DNA of 64,000 nt from Loripinus fragilis (taxonomy: Eukaryota; Mollusca; Bivalvia; Lucinida; Lucinidae), in NCBI GenBank assembly GCA_964019695.1, contig OZ026520.1, forward strand, positions 27,128,120-27,192,119. The letters run 5' to 3'. The notes beneath the pieces are model-generated. The model was not told the DNA's origin. It saw nothing but the letters and a program-made list of their open reading frames with translations, and made no database searches. Both the position numbers and the translations under genes were made by a program. Shown here one piece after another: positions 46,600-58,671 of the stretch (position 1 is its first letter; every line of letters begins with the position of its first letter).

Positions 46600-48250
46600 C
46601 ATCTAGGGGAGATGACTTGACTATTGTTACTCGTACTGACCCCTAGGGGAGATAACTGGTACTCTAGGTAGTAGTACTGACCTCCAGGGGAGATGAATTG
46701 AACTCTGTTTACTAGAATTGACCACTAGGGGAGATGCCTTTGACTCTGGGTTTCACTACTGACCTCTAGGGGAAATGACTTGGACTCTGGGTACTAGAAC
46801 TGACATGTAGGGGAGATGACTTGGACTCTGGGTACTAGTACTGACCTCTAAAGGAGATGACTCTGGATACTAGTACTGACTTTTATGGGAAGCTTTATAG
46901 GACTATGGGTACTAGTACTGACCTCAAGGGAGAGATTCCTTTGACTCTGTGTACCACTACTGACCTCTAGGGGAGATGACTGATACTCTGGGTACTAGTA
47001 CTGACCTCTAGGGGAGATAACTGGTACTCTGGATACTAGAACTGACCTTTATTGGAAATGCCTTAGAATCTGGGTACTAATACTGACCACTAGGGGAGAT
47101 GAATGGGGCTCTGTGTACTTATACTGATCTCTAGGTGGGATGACTTGGACTTTAGATACTAGTACTGACTTATAGGTGAGATGAATAGGACTATGGGTAC
47201 TAATAACGACCTCAAGGGAGGTTTTGGGTCTCTGAGTACTAGTAATGACCTCTAGGGAAGATTACTGGTTCTCTTGGTACATGTACTGATCTCCAGGGGA
47301 GATGACTTGGACTATGTGTAATATTACCAACCACTAAGGGAGGTTTCTTTGACTCTGGAAACTAGATCTGACCTGTAGGACAGATGACTTTGACTCTGTG
47401 TACTAGTACTGACAACTAGGGGAGGTGTCTTGGACTCCGGGTACTAGTCCTGACCTGTAGGGAAGATGCCTGGGGGATGACTGGAAATCTGGGTACTAGT
47501 ACTTACAACTAGGGATATGACTGGGACGTTTGGTTCTAGCAGTGATCTGTAGGGGAGACAACTGGGACTCTGGAAACCAGTACTGACCTCTGAGGGAGAT
47601 GACTAGGTCTCTGGATTCTAGTACTAACCTCTAGGGAAAGTGTTTATGACTCCGGGTATTAGTACTGACCTCTAGGGGAGATGACTGGTACTTTAGGTAC
47701 TAGTACTGACCTCCAGGGGAGATGTCTTTGATTCTGTGTGCAGAATTGAACATTTGGGGAGATGCCTTGGACTCTGGGTACTACTACTGGCCTCTAGGGG
47801 AGATATCTCGGACTCTGGGTACAAGTACTGACCTAGGGGAGATGACTTGACTATTGGTACTAGTACTGGCCTCTAGGGGAGATGACTGGTACTATAGGTA
47901 CTAGTTGTGACCTCAAGGGGAGATGACTTGGACTCTGTGTACAAGAACTGACCATTTGGGGAGATGCCTTGGACTCTGGGTAGAACCACTGACCTCTAGG
48001 GGAGTACTGGTACTCTGGGTACTAGAACTGGCCTCTAGGGGAGATAACTGGTACTCTGGTAACTAGTACGGACCTCTAGGCTAAATGCCTTGGACTCTGG
48101 GTAGTACTACTGACCTCTAGGAGAGTACTGGTACTCTGGGTACTAGTACTGACCTCTAGAGGAGATAACTGGTTCTCTGGGTACTAGTACTGACCTCTAG
48201 GCTAAATGCTTTGGACTCTGGGTAGTAGTACTGACCATTAGGGGAGATGA

Positions 48251-48360
48251 ATGGCCAAAATTTGCATGCTGGCTTGGTAGTTTTGTGATTGTTCAGGGGA
48301 TCCGGACAAGTAATTATAAGAAACCCTATATTTTCGTAATTGTTCAGGCATCTATTGGCA
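48251..48360. repeat. dispersed repeat fragment with empty insertion site
   Basis: Matches 49031-49108 and, across the junction, 56510-56535. The sequence AATTATAAGAAACCCTATAT here is uninterrupted, whereas at 49112/56510 it is split by the 7.4-kb TIR element. Confidence 0.85.
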
Positions 48361-48465
48361 ATTACAGGGACTCTGAATACTAGTTCTGTCCTCTAGTGGC
48401 AATGCATGCTACTCTGGATATAAGATTTGACATCTTGTGACAAATACAGGGACTCTATGGGTACC

Positions 48466-48941
48466 TGGCTTTTCTTCTTAGGCTTCACTACATTTAATAG
48501 ATGCACATGTCAGTTTGTTGTATGGTTTTGTCGTGCTGTAGTCAAGTTACATGTAGTATATCAAACTCATAAACACTTGTATACCGATTTAAGCATTACT
48601 GCACAGTTTTCAGGCAGCCTATATAAAGGGGACCATTTTAGAGTCTGCTAAGCGCACCATAATAGATGCCAGTACCAGTTTAGAAGCTGGTCATGACTAA
48701 AGTAGATGCCAGAACCAGTTTAGATACAGGACCACTTTAGATGATGTACAGATGCACATTGATCACTGTGTGCCTGGTATCTTCTGTGGCCTCACAAGTA
48801 GATTTATATCCGTCCTGGTGTCAATTTCATCAATAAACTTCAAGAAAATTGTGTCTACGTTGTTTTCTGAGAAGTGCATACGTCGAACATCTAAATATCT
48901 TAAGTTGTTCTAAAGAATATAAATGTGCTTGTCACTAAAAA
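48466..48941. other. non-coding stretch, loose duplicate
   Basis: AGATGCCAGTACCAGTTTAG and AGATGCCAGAACCAGTTTAG (48664 and 48703) form a short diverged duplication. No gene was recognised. Confidence 0.5.
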
Positions 48942-49040
48942 CCATCATCGGCTCACCAGCGAAACGATGTTTAAATGGCGTATCGCTGGCGGGCCGATAA
49001 TGTCCATTGAAATGGCGTTTCGCTGGCGGGCCGATGATGG
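48942..49040. repeat. double palindrome, CGCTGGCGGGCCGATG type
   Basis: CCATCATCGGCTCACCAGCG pairs with either of two right arms, CGCTGGCGGGCCGATAATG or CGCTGGCGGGCCGATGATGG. One left arm thus faces two tandem right arms. Homologous to 25209-25262. Confidence 0.8.
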
Positions 49041-49112
49041 CCAAACTTTGCATGCTGGCTTGGTAGCTTTGTGATTGTTCAGGGGATCCGGACAAATAAT
49101 TATAAGGAACCC

Positions 49113-49167
49113 CAGGCTATCGGAGGCTGTACTTATGCGACCGTTTTTTCGAGCAAAAAATGGCGGA
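49113..49167 (+). repeat. left terminal inverted repeat (55 bp)
   Basis: Starts CAGGCTATCGG and ends AAAAAATGGCGGA. The inner AAAATGGCGGA resembles a YY1-type site, which may be chance. Confidence 0.9.
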
Positions 49168-50267
49168 CGTTGTAGGATGAACCACACCAGAGGGAGAAAT
49201 TTGCGAGGTAAATACATAGTTTGTCTATTTGATTTTGCACATTGAATGCGCGATTCGCTTCCAATATAGAATTTTTTCTTTAAATGTTTCTTATTTTCCG
49301 TTTATACACGTTTTATTTTGCTGTCATGAATAAAAAATGCTGCTGAAACGGCTGTTGCTCAGTAAAATTTGCCTGGGTTTGGGTCATTGAATTCACATTT
49401 TTGTCATGATAAGATGGTTTTTATTTCATATTTTCTTCATGTTAAACCCGTGACATGAAGAGAAAAAATAATATATCCACAACAAATTGCTATTTCTAAA
49501 CTTTACCCCAGTTTTATGGCCATTTCCAGACTCTACGCACACCAAAAGTTCCACTTACAGGGCGTATAAACTGTAGCGTTTTTTGAGTTGAGGTGGATGG
49601 GTATTTCGAGTCATGCAATGCTTCTGGATGAGTATTTTGAGCATTATTTTTGTACGGGTAGTTCGAGTACCTAAGGCTTTGGCGATTCTGAGTCATAACA
49701 TGTCTATCTAGAGAGGCAGCCAGACAGACGGACAAACAAACAGCAGACTACGCTACTTCTACTGTTTTTAAGCAGAATCAAGATTATTCACTGACAAGAT
49801 GGTTCACCGACAGAATAGATATCAGTTGACTGACAAATTTTATATTGTAATTTTATGGAATGTCCCAATTCTTATTCATTTTTGATGCTATAATAAACAA
49901 AGGCCTGATATAAAGTCACTTAAGGTAAATATTAGCTATTGCACCTCGATTTTATTGGACATACACATGGCGTATTTCTATAAAGCCACCATCACATTGC
50001 CTGTGCAAAAATATATTTATATCACCAAACATAAAAGCATACCCCATTGAAGGTATGAAGGAAAAAAATATGGTGTGCCTACCATCAATCTGCTTTGGTA
50101 TTTAAACGGAATGCTTGTCATCGTTGACAAGCTACATCTAAAATAAGATATATGTCTAGCTATGGGATGACATCAGCCTAGCTCCATGTATCCTTAACAT
50201 GTTTGCCTATTATGAATTAATCAGGTAAACAAAAAAAACTTTTTTTAAAATCAACAACTGATCTTGG
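49168..50267. other. non-coding interior of the 7.4-kb element
   Basis: AT-rich, no recognised frame. GACAGACGGACAAACAAACAG at 49722 is a short microsatellite-like tail. The minus-strand frame at 49514-49735 has no motif. Confidence 0.5.
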
Positions 50268-50929
50268 TGCCTAGAAATGTTATAGAAGGCTAGTCCTTAC
50301 CCTTTATGTTAGTCATCAATTATTGATGATCCAGTAGTTAACCACAACAATAAAATATTCTCTAATTGTCAGGGAAAATGTTCCACCAATCTTCTATGAT
50401 GGCAACGATAACATTCAATCAATATTCTCACTAAGTATTTCTACTTATAACATTAACTCTATCCTCGCTCCCAGCTGCCAAACATTTGTTTAGCAAAGCA
50501 TGCATATATTTACACAGCGTTCAATCTTCAAATGGCTGTGTTTGTGTTCTGAGCACAAGGACAGAAGTAACTATTACAAGAAAAAAAGAATAGGTTGTAG
50601 GACATGATATTTTTTTTTTGCAAATATGGAACATATGAGGGAAGTCAATCTACATCAAATCATCCATTATTATTTATACTAATCATCAAATATTTTCCAG
50701 CCATATGTCATTGAGCATAATACAAATGTGTTGATGAAATGTCTTCAAAAGTATCAAGGAACTGGCTTCAATTCTGTCATCAATTTTTCAGGTAGTGTCT
50801 GAGACTCAAAATCTGATATTTTAATTGAGAAGCTAAATATTTGAAAATTCAATTCACAAAAGTTTCATGCCTGAAAAGGTTGAATTCATAAAGTGTTAGA
50901 ACTAGCCTTCTACAACATTTCTTGGCACG
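50268..50929. mobile_element. about 660-bp nested TIR element
   Basis: GTGCCTAGAAATGTTATAGA then AGGCTAGT on the left, and ACTAGCCT then TCTACAACATTTCTTGGCAC on the right, are inverted with about 26 of 28 matches. Weaker pairing extends about 15 bases further in. Non-coding. Confidence 0.65.
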
Positions 50930-51530
50930 TCGTATGGTCAAATTGTGATAGCAGTTTTCAGGGGTAGGTGTTTTATACAACTACCCCATGTTTAACTATT
51001 AAAACAAAATTGTGACATTTAAAAATAGTATCCGGATGATATATACAGTCTTTCTAAACTGCCATCAGCTTGTTTGGGGCTTAAATAAGTATCAAAACAA
51101 ATTGTTTGCTTCCATAAACACATCTTTATGTTATTTATGTCATTTACGTTACTTATGCAACTACACCTTACAAAATCATTTACGTTTAATAGTTTCATTT
51201 GATCATCTTCATAAAAGTATTTATATTTTAAATAACATGTTCCTAAGAGACAATTAACGTAATATTTCAAAACTACAAAGAGCTTGTTTCTATCACACAT
51301 ACTTTAAGAAATATAGGCTGTTGGATATGATGACTCCAAATAAAATGTTAATTAAGGAAAGAACCTTTTCACTTTAAAAATAAGCATGTATACTTAACAT
51401 AACCATACATGAGCATTCTACAGATAAATAAGAGTGAAAAGCTACAACATACATAGTTTCTGGTGTAAAATATAATTTTGCTGCTCGTATGTCAATATGC
51501 AACATACATAACAGACTTTAAGAATTATTA

Positions 51531-52538
51531 TATATACTATGCACAATAAGTTTAGCAATTTCTTATATTTTGCATTTTTTTTGTGCTCATTTTGGCGCAG
51601 TGCCGATCAATAATTTCGATTGCAATGACGATAAGGATAATTTCGATAAGGATCTTAGGCAAATGAAACCACAAAATTTCAGACGCCATCCTTTAAATAG
51701 GCATTTGGGGAGAGCAAGAATTGCAGAAGGGGTCAGTAAGCGAAATCACACCCGTTGTAAGTAATGCTAAAATGATAAGCATATGATTTTTCGTTTGGTG
51801 ACTTTCATTTTCTTCATGCATTATACGCATATAAAGACTATTGGTTATGTGACAGATGTGACTGAAAAAAATCAGCTGCCGTCAATGAGGTCAAAACGTA
51901 GTCATCATTTAATTAAACTTCTAATGTTAATTGGCATTTCAATTCAACAGAGAATCAGTTTACAAAGATGTCATAGGCTTACAATGTAACTCATCTTATA
52001 TTTGATTAAAACCTGAAGTTACTGAAAAATAGTGTGACACATTTGCGAGATAACAGTGACGTTAGATTTTATCTCGTGCACTGTAATAGTGAAGATGTTT
52101 CAGTCAACAGTATTTGTCTAAATGTGTTGGAAGGCATTTAGCAGTTTTACTTGTTAATATGGTTCAAGAAAACCCAACTAGAAACACCGTTTAAAGGTGA
52201 TAACGTCAAAGCATTAGTAAAAACGTCATATTTCGAAAACTTGGTCCTTTATTTCTCTGAGAAAGTCAGAATTTTTGCAGCATTTGCTATGCTTTTTTGG
52301 ATTTCAGTGACCAAACAATCATTTGAAAATGGTTTCGGCTTCCCCCAATGATCAGAAATACCCACATCACTTTAGCATGGTCGCTGCGTTTGGTAATTCC
52401 GTATTTTTTTAAATAGAAAATCTTGTCAGATGATCGGCGCTTGCATCTTCATGACAGCAAATGAAACTCGAGATCTGATGTGGATGGGCTCACCCATACA
52501 AAACAATTGCTAAATCTATTGTGCATAGTATATATTGC
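51531..52538. mobile_element. about 1-kb nested inverted-repeat pair
   Basis: ATATACTATGCACAATAAGT then TTAGCAAT (51533 on) is inverted at 52508-52536 as ATTGCTAAATCTATTGTGCA then TAGTATAT. The pair encloses the candidate exon at 51601-51756. Confidence 0.5.
51601..51756 (+). CDS. candidate internal coding exon (156 bp, phase 1-1)
   Basis: A pyrimidine-rich run (TTTTTTTTGTGCTCATTTTG) ends in GCGCAG at 51600, a good acceptor. CCCGTT is followed by GTAAGT at 51757, a consensus donor. Between them 156 bases are open; the exon enters and leaves in phase 1. The peptide is hydrophilic: PINNFDCNDDKDNFDKDLRQ, then MKPQNFRRHPLNRH and GRARIAEGVSKRNHTRC, with acidic then basic halves and a dibasic KR. 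Phase 1-1 exons are common in secreted or extracellular proteins. I recognise no family, and no partner exons were found. It could be chance. Confidence 0.25.
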
Positions 52539-55461
52539 TTAATACCTTATAGTTTATGTCATATACTACTTTATTTAATCCCAAAATTGTTTTTTATGTG
52601 TTGAATTAATGACAAGATATCAGTTTGTCCTAAAATAATTATCAGTTCTTATTAAGAAACTATATCTATACATATTTCTGAAAAAGTAAATATCTGAACG
52701 TTTTATATCCACAACATATTTATTTTGATTTGTCCACAGTTAAATATTTTAAAACTCATAAACAAAGAAAAGAATAGCACTTCAGTAATAGTAATAAGAG
52801 ACATTTTCAGTTTCTATCAAGTTTATCAAAGTAACATATATAACCATAAAATATATCGTAAGGTCCTTTGTCTAAATTGTTGTCAAAGACAGTATATAAT
52901 TGGGTCTGAAAGCTTATATATGTTGGATGTAGATTTTCGTTATAATTTTCTGAAATAAGCTAAATTTAATTAAATTGAGAGAAATCTAATCAGTTATTTA
53001 AAACAAACTGTGAACCCAGTTTTTTGCTGTTCACAATATACAAACATAATTCCTAACATGATACAGGCTAGTTCTTTGTATATCTATTTTAATTTACGAT
53101 TAGAAGAATGGAAATTACTTAAGTTTTTATGCAGGTGGTAGCATACAATTTAACTTTGCTTTCATTCCAGATAGAATCAATCCTCTAAGAGTTGGTAGAA
53201 TACATTTTGATACATGTAACATTAGATAGTATGCATAAAACGTGTCTGTAATCAGTTTATTTTGAAAGAGACTGTCTCAAAATTACATTGTATACTGACA
53301 TCTCAATGTATATGCAGATGATGACAAATTACTTGTTTTAGCTTTTAAACTGATATTATTTTCAGACTAACTTATGATAGCGTTTATGACACCAACTTAG
53401 TACTTCTGATCATTTACTAAGCTGATAACAGTTTAAAAGATATCCTATTTAAAAGAATCATTTCCCTAACTTACATTCTTTCTTCACCAACCTGAATATG
53501 CTTTGGATATAAAGAGATTATAACCATTGGGATAGGCATGTCATATTCCATGCATGGGGCAGAAACCATTATTATTAAAAATCAGTTTCTCTTTCTTGTG
53601 ACAAGGATTAATGTCTGCATTAATGTTTCATTTCTTTTATTTCTCAATTTTGACCTATATTTTAAAAGACATATTATAGGCAATTTTAGGAGTTATGGGT
53701 TAGCTTTTGTCCCCAATGTTATTAATATAGTTGTTGTAATCAATAGCTAATATGCTATAATTATGTGTATTTTGGTGGCTTACACAATGGGCGCCAGATC
53801 TTACTAAGCAACTACAATCGTTTAATATCAATTTTTATTATCTAAATTAGGCTGTGGTTAGTGATAAAATGTATTGTATATATCATTCCTTATATAAAAA
53901 AGAAGCAAACATTTTCATTTCAGAGAGATGAAAGATTATCATGTAAGCATTTAAGAAGCATTAATTGATCATAAAAGTAAGTAGTTTTTTGTGTGTGCTA
54001 ACAAATTTGATAAAACACTCTTACTTGAAGTGGCGTCTTTTAAAAGTGATTACAGTTTTAAGTGATTTAATCAGCCATGCTTTATTGGAGTAAATTCTTA
54101 GTTGCATTTTGTGTCAAATACAATATTCATCATTTTCCTATTTACTGCGCACTCCAATGACAGTACTTTACATAAATTAGTAGTACTCACTCGTATAGTG
54201 TGAGAAATGCATAACTATTTTGATTTAAAAAGCAAAATATATAACAGTAACTACAGTCTGCCTAAATTAATTAGTGAAAATTGTATTGATAGTAATTTGC
54301 TTTCATTTTAAAGATGAAATCGATATGCAAGAAAAAGGAATAATTTGATATTAAGGTTATATAAATTCCTATTTTTTGCAGGGTAACATAGTAAAGTTTA
54401 CTATTGCAGGGTAAATTTAAAACTGATAAAGAGCACACATACTTCAATGTGTGGTTAAAAATATGAGGTTTTAGAAAATCAGTCAACAACTTCCTTCTTT
54501 GGAGGTGTTTTGGCAGCTCATGGTCTAATGATTGTACTACATTAAATAGTAATGAATTTGGAAAAAGTAACGTATATAACGTTATATCATATGGTTTATT
54601 GTTTAATTGCATACTGGCGACTGTTTTCTGCATTTGATTAAATGCTTTTAAGACAAGCTTCATGTTGATATATAAAAATTAAATATAGGTTAAAGATGCA
54701 AAATATTGCAACAGAAAATGTACACGGAAATTGACTCCTTGAGTAATACATGCTTTCTTGGGCTGTCAGTTCAAATGTTCTTTGTTTGATTTTGTTACAT
54801 GTCAAACACTAAAACATACCATAAGAACAACGCTAAAAATTGATGTATAATATGTTTTTTATTTGATAAATTAAGAAATAGGAAAGACTACAATTTTTCA
54901 AATTATGATACCATTATATTAGGGGGGTGGGGGTAAATCCATCTCTTTCATAAGGCATTTTTGTGTCTGATATGTCTTTGGTCTAAAAAGTTTATATCGT
55001 TTAACTGTCTTATGTCAGTGCATAGATATAAATAACACATTTAAAGAAAAATATTTTTTTTGAAAAGAACAGCAAAAGGCAAACACCATGCCTGTTTTCT
55101 GTCATTATCTTATTACCATTATGCAATGTAGGGTACATATAAAGATCATGTCCTACAGAAATTTTCCTACTGCAATTTGACAGTACTTATTTTCTAGCTA
55201 TGTCGCAGAAGACCTCAAGATTGTGTTTTTGCAGTCAAACCTGATCTGGCAGGTAAGCTGTGCTGGTTCAAATACTAAGGCACATATAGAAATCAGCTCC
55301 TGGTCTATTTATGACATAAAATGTTAGAATTATATCATAATACCAACAATTACATGGTTGAATTTCGACACTCATTCTTGCTTAATTTCAGAAAGAAGCA
55401 TAGGTTAAATAAAAATAGTGTGTCCCTGCCTGTTGACTTAACGCCACACAGCTATAAAAAG
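52539..55461. other. non-coding interior of the 7.4-kb element
   Basis: AT-rich for nearly 3 kb with no convincing gene. The longest frame, 130 residues on the minus strand at 54271-54663, has no recognisable domain. A short inverted echo, CAGGGTAACATAGTAAAGTT with TTTACTATTGCAGGGTAA, sits at 54379-54415. Confidence 0.5.
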
Positions 55462-55905
55462 ATGTGAGCATGATCAGGAAATACCACAATCACACCAACA
55501 GCACCTTAAGGAACAGCCACAGACATATCAGTCACAAGACACTAGGAAGACAAACAAAGTAAAGCGACCAGCTCTCTCTTTCCCATCAAGATGATTGCAA
55601 AACTATTAAGGACACCAAGCAATACACAGCAAAACATGGACACAAGGGACTCGCCTTAGAACAGACTGTAGCATACGCCACTAGAGTGGGGCTTAGATAC
55701 ATTTTACTGGTACCAAATCTTTGTCCTAGATTCTGTTGTTGTTAAAACAAAAACTGTGTAGATGGCATGGAGGTTTTCTAACTATTGCAATGTATCAACA
55801 CAGAGAAACAATCAAATTAAATTAGCATACTCTGATGAAACAAAGAAAAAGGCCAACGAGTCACATATAGACTGGGCTAAAGAAATGTTACAGGCCTAAT
55901 GGGAG
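55462..55905 (-). repeat. Penelope-like element 3' fragment (copy 4)
   Basis: Matches the 3' block of copies 1-3 (CATGATCAGGAAATACCACA, CCAGCTCTCTCTTTCCCATC, TTTTACTGGTACCAAATC, CTGATGAAACAAAG). Diverged and without RT sequence: a 5'-truncated copy inside the 7.4-kb element. Confidence 0.75.
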
Positions 55906-56454
55906 CAGACATCATGCTTGGTCCATTTAGCTCTATTTTTTCCATCAAGGTTCTGCTCAGAATACCCGTTCAATAATTTTGGTCTCAAAATACGCATACA
56001 GTGGCTTTATTTTGCTCGAAATACTCATACAATGGAATGTTAACCTTACTCGAAAAACGTTACAGTATAAATGGAAAAAACAGTATGGCGTACAGTGTAT
56101 ATATTGATCGAGACATACAAAATAAACCAGAAAGAGATAAATGGTGCGTATGACCATACATATATAGTGTTTAACTACGGATAAATCAGGTATTTACTTT
56201 GTGATTTCAAATGTAATCAATTGAAAACAGCCTCACAAATTGGTGTATGTAGCGGTGTTTCACTGAGCAGAGAGAAAGTACACTAGTTTCCGTGGCAAAT
56301 ATCGAATTTTGGGACAAACCTGGAGCTAATTCTACATATAAGAACATTTCCAATACATTATTTAGTACTGGCTAGTATTTGGATAACTGAATCCAAGCTT
56401 ATTGAAGAGTTATAACCGTTATTCTCCAGGCTGTGGGTATTCTTGTCTTAATTT

Positions 56455-56509
56455 TCCGCCATTTTTTGCTCGAAAAAACGGTCGCATAGGTACAGCCTCC
56501 GATAGCCTG
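56455..56509 (-). repeat. right terminal inverted repeat (55 bp)
   Basis: Reverse complement of the left TIR with a single C/T difference (ACCTATG against ACTTATG). Confidence 0.9.
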
Positions 56510-56514
56510 AACCC

Positions 56515-57779
56515 TATATTTTCGTAATTGTTCAGGAGGTGGAGTCCGGACCCCTGTCCCCTTTATGGATCCGCGCATGAATTATACATCTATATCACAA
56601 GAAAACATAAATACAAAGTGTATTTCGGTAATTCTGTTGCTTTCCTACATTTCCATAATGGTCGTAGGCTAACATGACAGGTCGATTTAATCACTATTAT
56701 AACCAGCCCCTGAAGCTGAGCATGCTACCTCAAAGACTAAGATCTGTGTAGCTTTTATAGTGTATGAGCTTACATGCGAGTTGGATGCGAAAAACAAAGA
56801 TACAGCCTCGCATCAGCGCCTTCGTTATTCGCTCTCTGCAAATTTCGATAGCTAAACTAGCGACACTATAGCCTCTGTAACTGAGCATGCTGGTTTGAAC
56901 TTGGCCGAAAAAACGCTGAATGTGAGCTGTGCAAGATTCATATTATTCATTGTATTAAATAACTTAGTTAAGACCGAGTCTATTTCTATAGATAAAACGT
57001 TTAATTATAACTATACGAGACAGAAATTCCTGTATATGGTGTTAGAACACACTTACAGTCTTCCGGTTTGGTAGCCCACTTAGAAATTTAGCACTTGCCG
57101 TTTCTGGGCCCTTTATGGCGTAAATGGGTGCTTTATTCGACTTTAAATGTACATGTGATTCAACCTTGGTCTATGTTTGTCAGGCTGATGCAGAAAAATG
57201 CATCTTTTGTCACAGACTCCCCGGCGCACTCCCCAGGTAACGTATGACGCGGGTCGGATTTCAGCCCGGATTTTTTTGACTGTTCCCCCAAAGAACGGAG
57301 AATGCTGAGAAAACGAGATTATCAAGGTAGGTTGTCTTTTCACTTTTTTGATAGGTGAATGACAGATCTTGCCACTCACAGACAGAAAAAAGTCCAAGCA
57401 ATGTCCTGGAAAAATTTGCAGATGCTCGAATTCTGCCTTTTTACATGGAGTTGAATGGGACCGATTAATTGTGCACCGAACCCATATGATTTGGGGTCGA
57501 ATCGACCATGGCGGCGAAACGACTAGTGGGGGTGGGCGATAAGTAGAAAACGTCTTGGGCGAACGACTAGGGGAGGAAACGATTTTGGGTTATGCAGACC
57601 AAGGAAAATGGGTCGTAGCATTCTCATTTTGGTTAACCATGTTATATTAAGTAAAGGGTGGTCTTAATTGTAATTATTTCGAGCTATTTATACCTTTGTC
57701 GATTTTTTATTTCTCTTCAGCCTCTTTAACCGTGTTGAATGCAGCAGCTAGGAGCATAAAAGATGTCAGCTGTGACACC
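56515..57779. other. non-coding stretch with repeat edges
   Basis: Begins with the rest of the dispersed repeat (CCTATATTTTCGTAATTGTT) and GGATCCGCGCAT at 56568. The remainder includes two loose TGAGCATGCT phrases and no recognised gene. The minus-strand frame at 57143-57397 has no motif. Confidence 0.5.
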
Positions 57780-58281
57780 TATATAATTTGTCTTAAATAT
57801 TTGACAAAAAGTACGAAATTCGTAAATTTTAAACGTTTGGTGAAGCTTGATTTTTGACGTACGATTTTATTTAGAGGTCGCAACAGTTGTCGTTGTGCCG
57901 CGTGGAGTTGGTAACACTTCATGCCGTGATCATGCAACGACTCAATAAAATCAAATCTGCTGTTTTCTGATAGTTTAGGTTTTCTCTTTTTCTGAAGGAT
58001 GTTTTTGTACAGATTATCTAGATGTACCTCCCCGTACATCGATATAGTGTTGATATTTTTTTTCGTATTCTGGTCCTTCCAAAATATTGGGTTCTGACGG
58101 AAAGCAGAATACCACATAAGCTGGTGCTAGAGGCGTGAGAACTGTTGCACTTTCCGTTTGTTCTCATGAACAGACTCAATATAACCGAGTCTGCTGTTTT
58201 CTTGTATTTTAAGACAAAATACGTCGTAAACGCTTTTGGTGAAATTGGATCCTGATAGAAAACCCGCAGGCAGGTTTTCAC
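57780..58281. repeat. diverged tandem duplication, about 230 bp
   Basis: TCAATAAAATCAAATCTGCT then GTTTTCTGA at about 57941 and TCAATATAACCGAGTCTGCT then GTTTTCTTG at about 58172 mark two units. Both contain a GTTGTCG/GTTGCAC-like block and GGTGAA(G/A)(C/T)TTGAT/GGTGAAATTGGAT. The overlapping minus-strand frames give no known domain. Confidence 0.55.
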
Positions 58282-58671
58282 GCGACACGTTACAATAAGG
58301 GATAACAGGTAGATAGATTACCTTATTTATGAGGGTGTTTAGACAATTTATGGCAGGAAGTATATTTTACTAAGATGACATGATGTTGATTGCTGTCAGA
58401 GTCAGAAATAGACAATCACAACTTAACAATATTATTTTTTAGACAAAGAACATTTAAACAGTTCTCATTCCGCAAAAAGTGCAAACAGATACAATGGATG
58501 TATTTAAAAAGCAATTAAAATGGATGAGAAAGTTCAAACGTGTCAGTATAATATGGAGAGCTTTGTTATGGATTTATAATGGCATGAATATTTTTCTATT
58601 GCATGAAACATAGATTTAAGTTGATGCGCCAGTTATTTTCGGGCTGCCATCAATATGGGACCAGCTGCGGA
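58282..58671. other. non-coding stretch, nothing recognised
   Basis: AT-rich spacer. No gene or repeat edge. Confidence 0.5.

Larger units (their letters stand above)
43507..48465. repeat. 41-bp satellite array with higher-order periodicity
   Basis: Consensus unit, in two pieces: CTCTAGGGGAGATGACTTGG then ACTCTGGGTACTAGTACTGAC. About 110 units over 4.9 kb, variable at several positions; each typical unit contains the palindrome GTACTAGTAC. A distinctive run (TGGTACTTTAGGTACTAT...) recurs at 44061, 44820 and 45575, so blocks of 755-759 bp (18-19 units) are themselves repeated. The array is broken by a MITE (46324-46599) and a repeat fragment (48251-48360), and decays at its right edge. Confidence 0.95.
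49113..56509. mobile_element. 7.4-kb TIR transposon, superfamily unknown
   Basis: The left end CAGGCTATCGGAGGCTGTAC and the next 35 bases match the inverted right end at 54 of 55 positions. AACCC (49108-49112, 56510-56514) flanks both sides, and the repeat at 48251-48360 shows the sequence before insertion. The interior is AT-rich and holds nested inverted repeats, a PLE 3' fragment and one possible exon. I found no recognisable transposase, so it is non-autonomous, too diverged, or its gene is split by introns. Confidence 0.85.

Noticed and set aside
43507..48465. CRISPR-like look of regularly spaced short repeats
   Set aside because: The repeats are contiguous 41-bp variants without unique spacers, in eukaryotic DNA without cas genes.
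49150..49167. YY1-like site AAAATGGCGGA in the TIR as a promoter element
   Set aside because: Single motif match in each TIR; no transcript evidence and could be chance.
54271..54663. 130-residue minus-strand ORF inside the 7.4-kb element
   Set aside because: Longest frame there, but AT-driven composition and no motif; not enough to call a transposase.
57779..58281. overlapping minus-strand ORFs of 112 and 87 residues
   Set aside because: They cover a diverged tandem duplication, in different frames, with no recognised domain.
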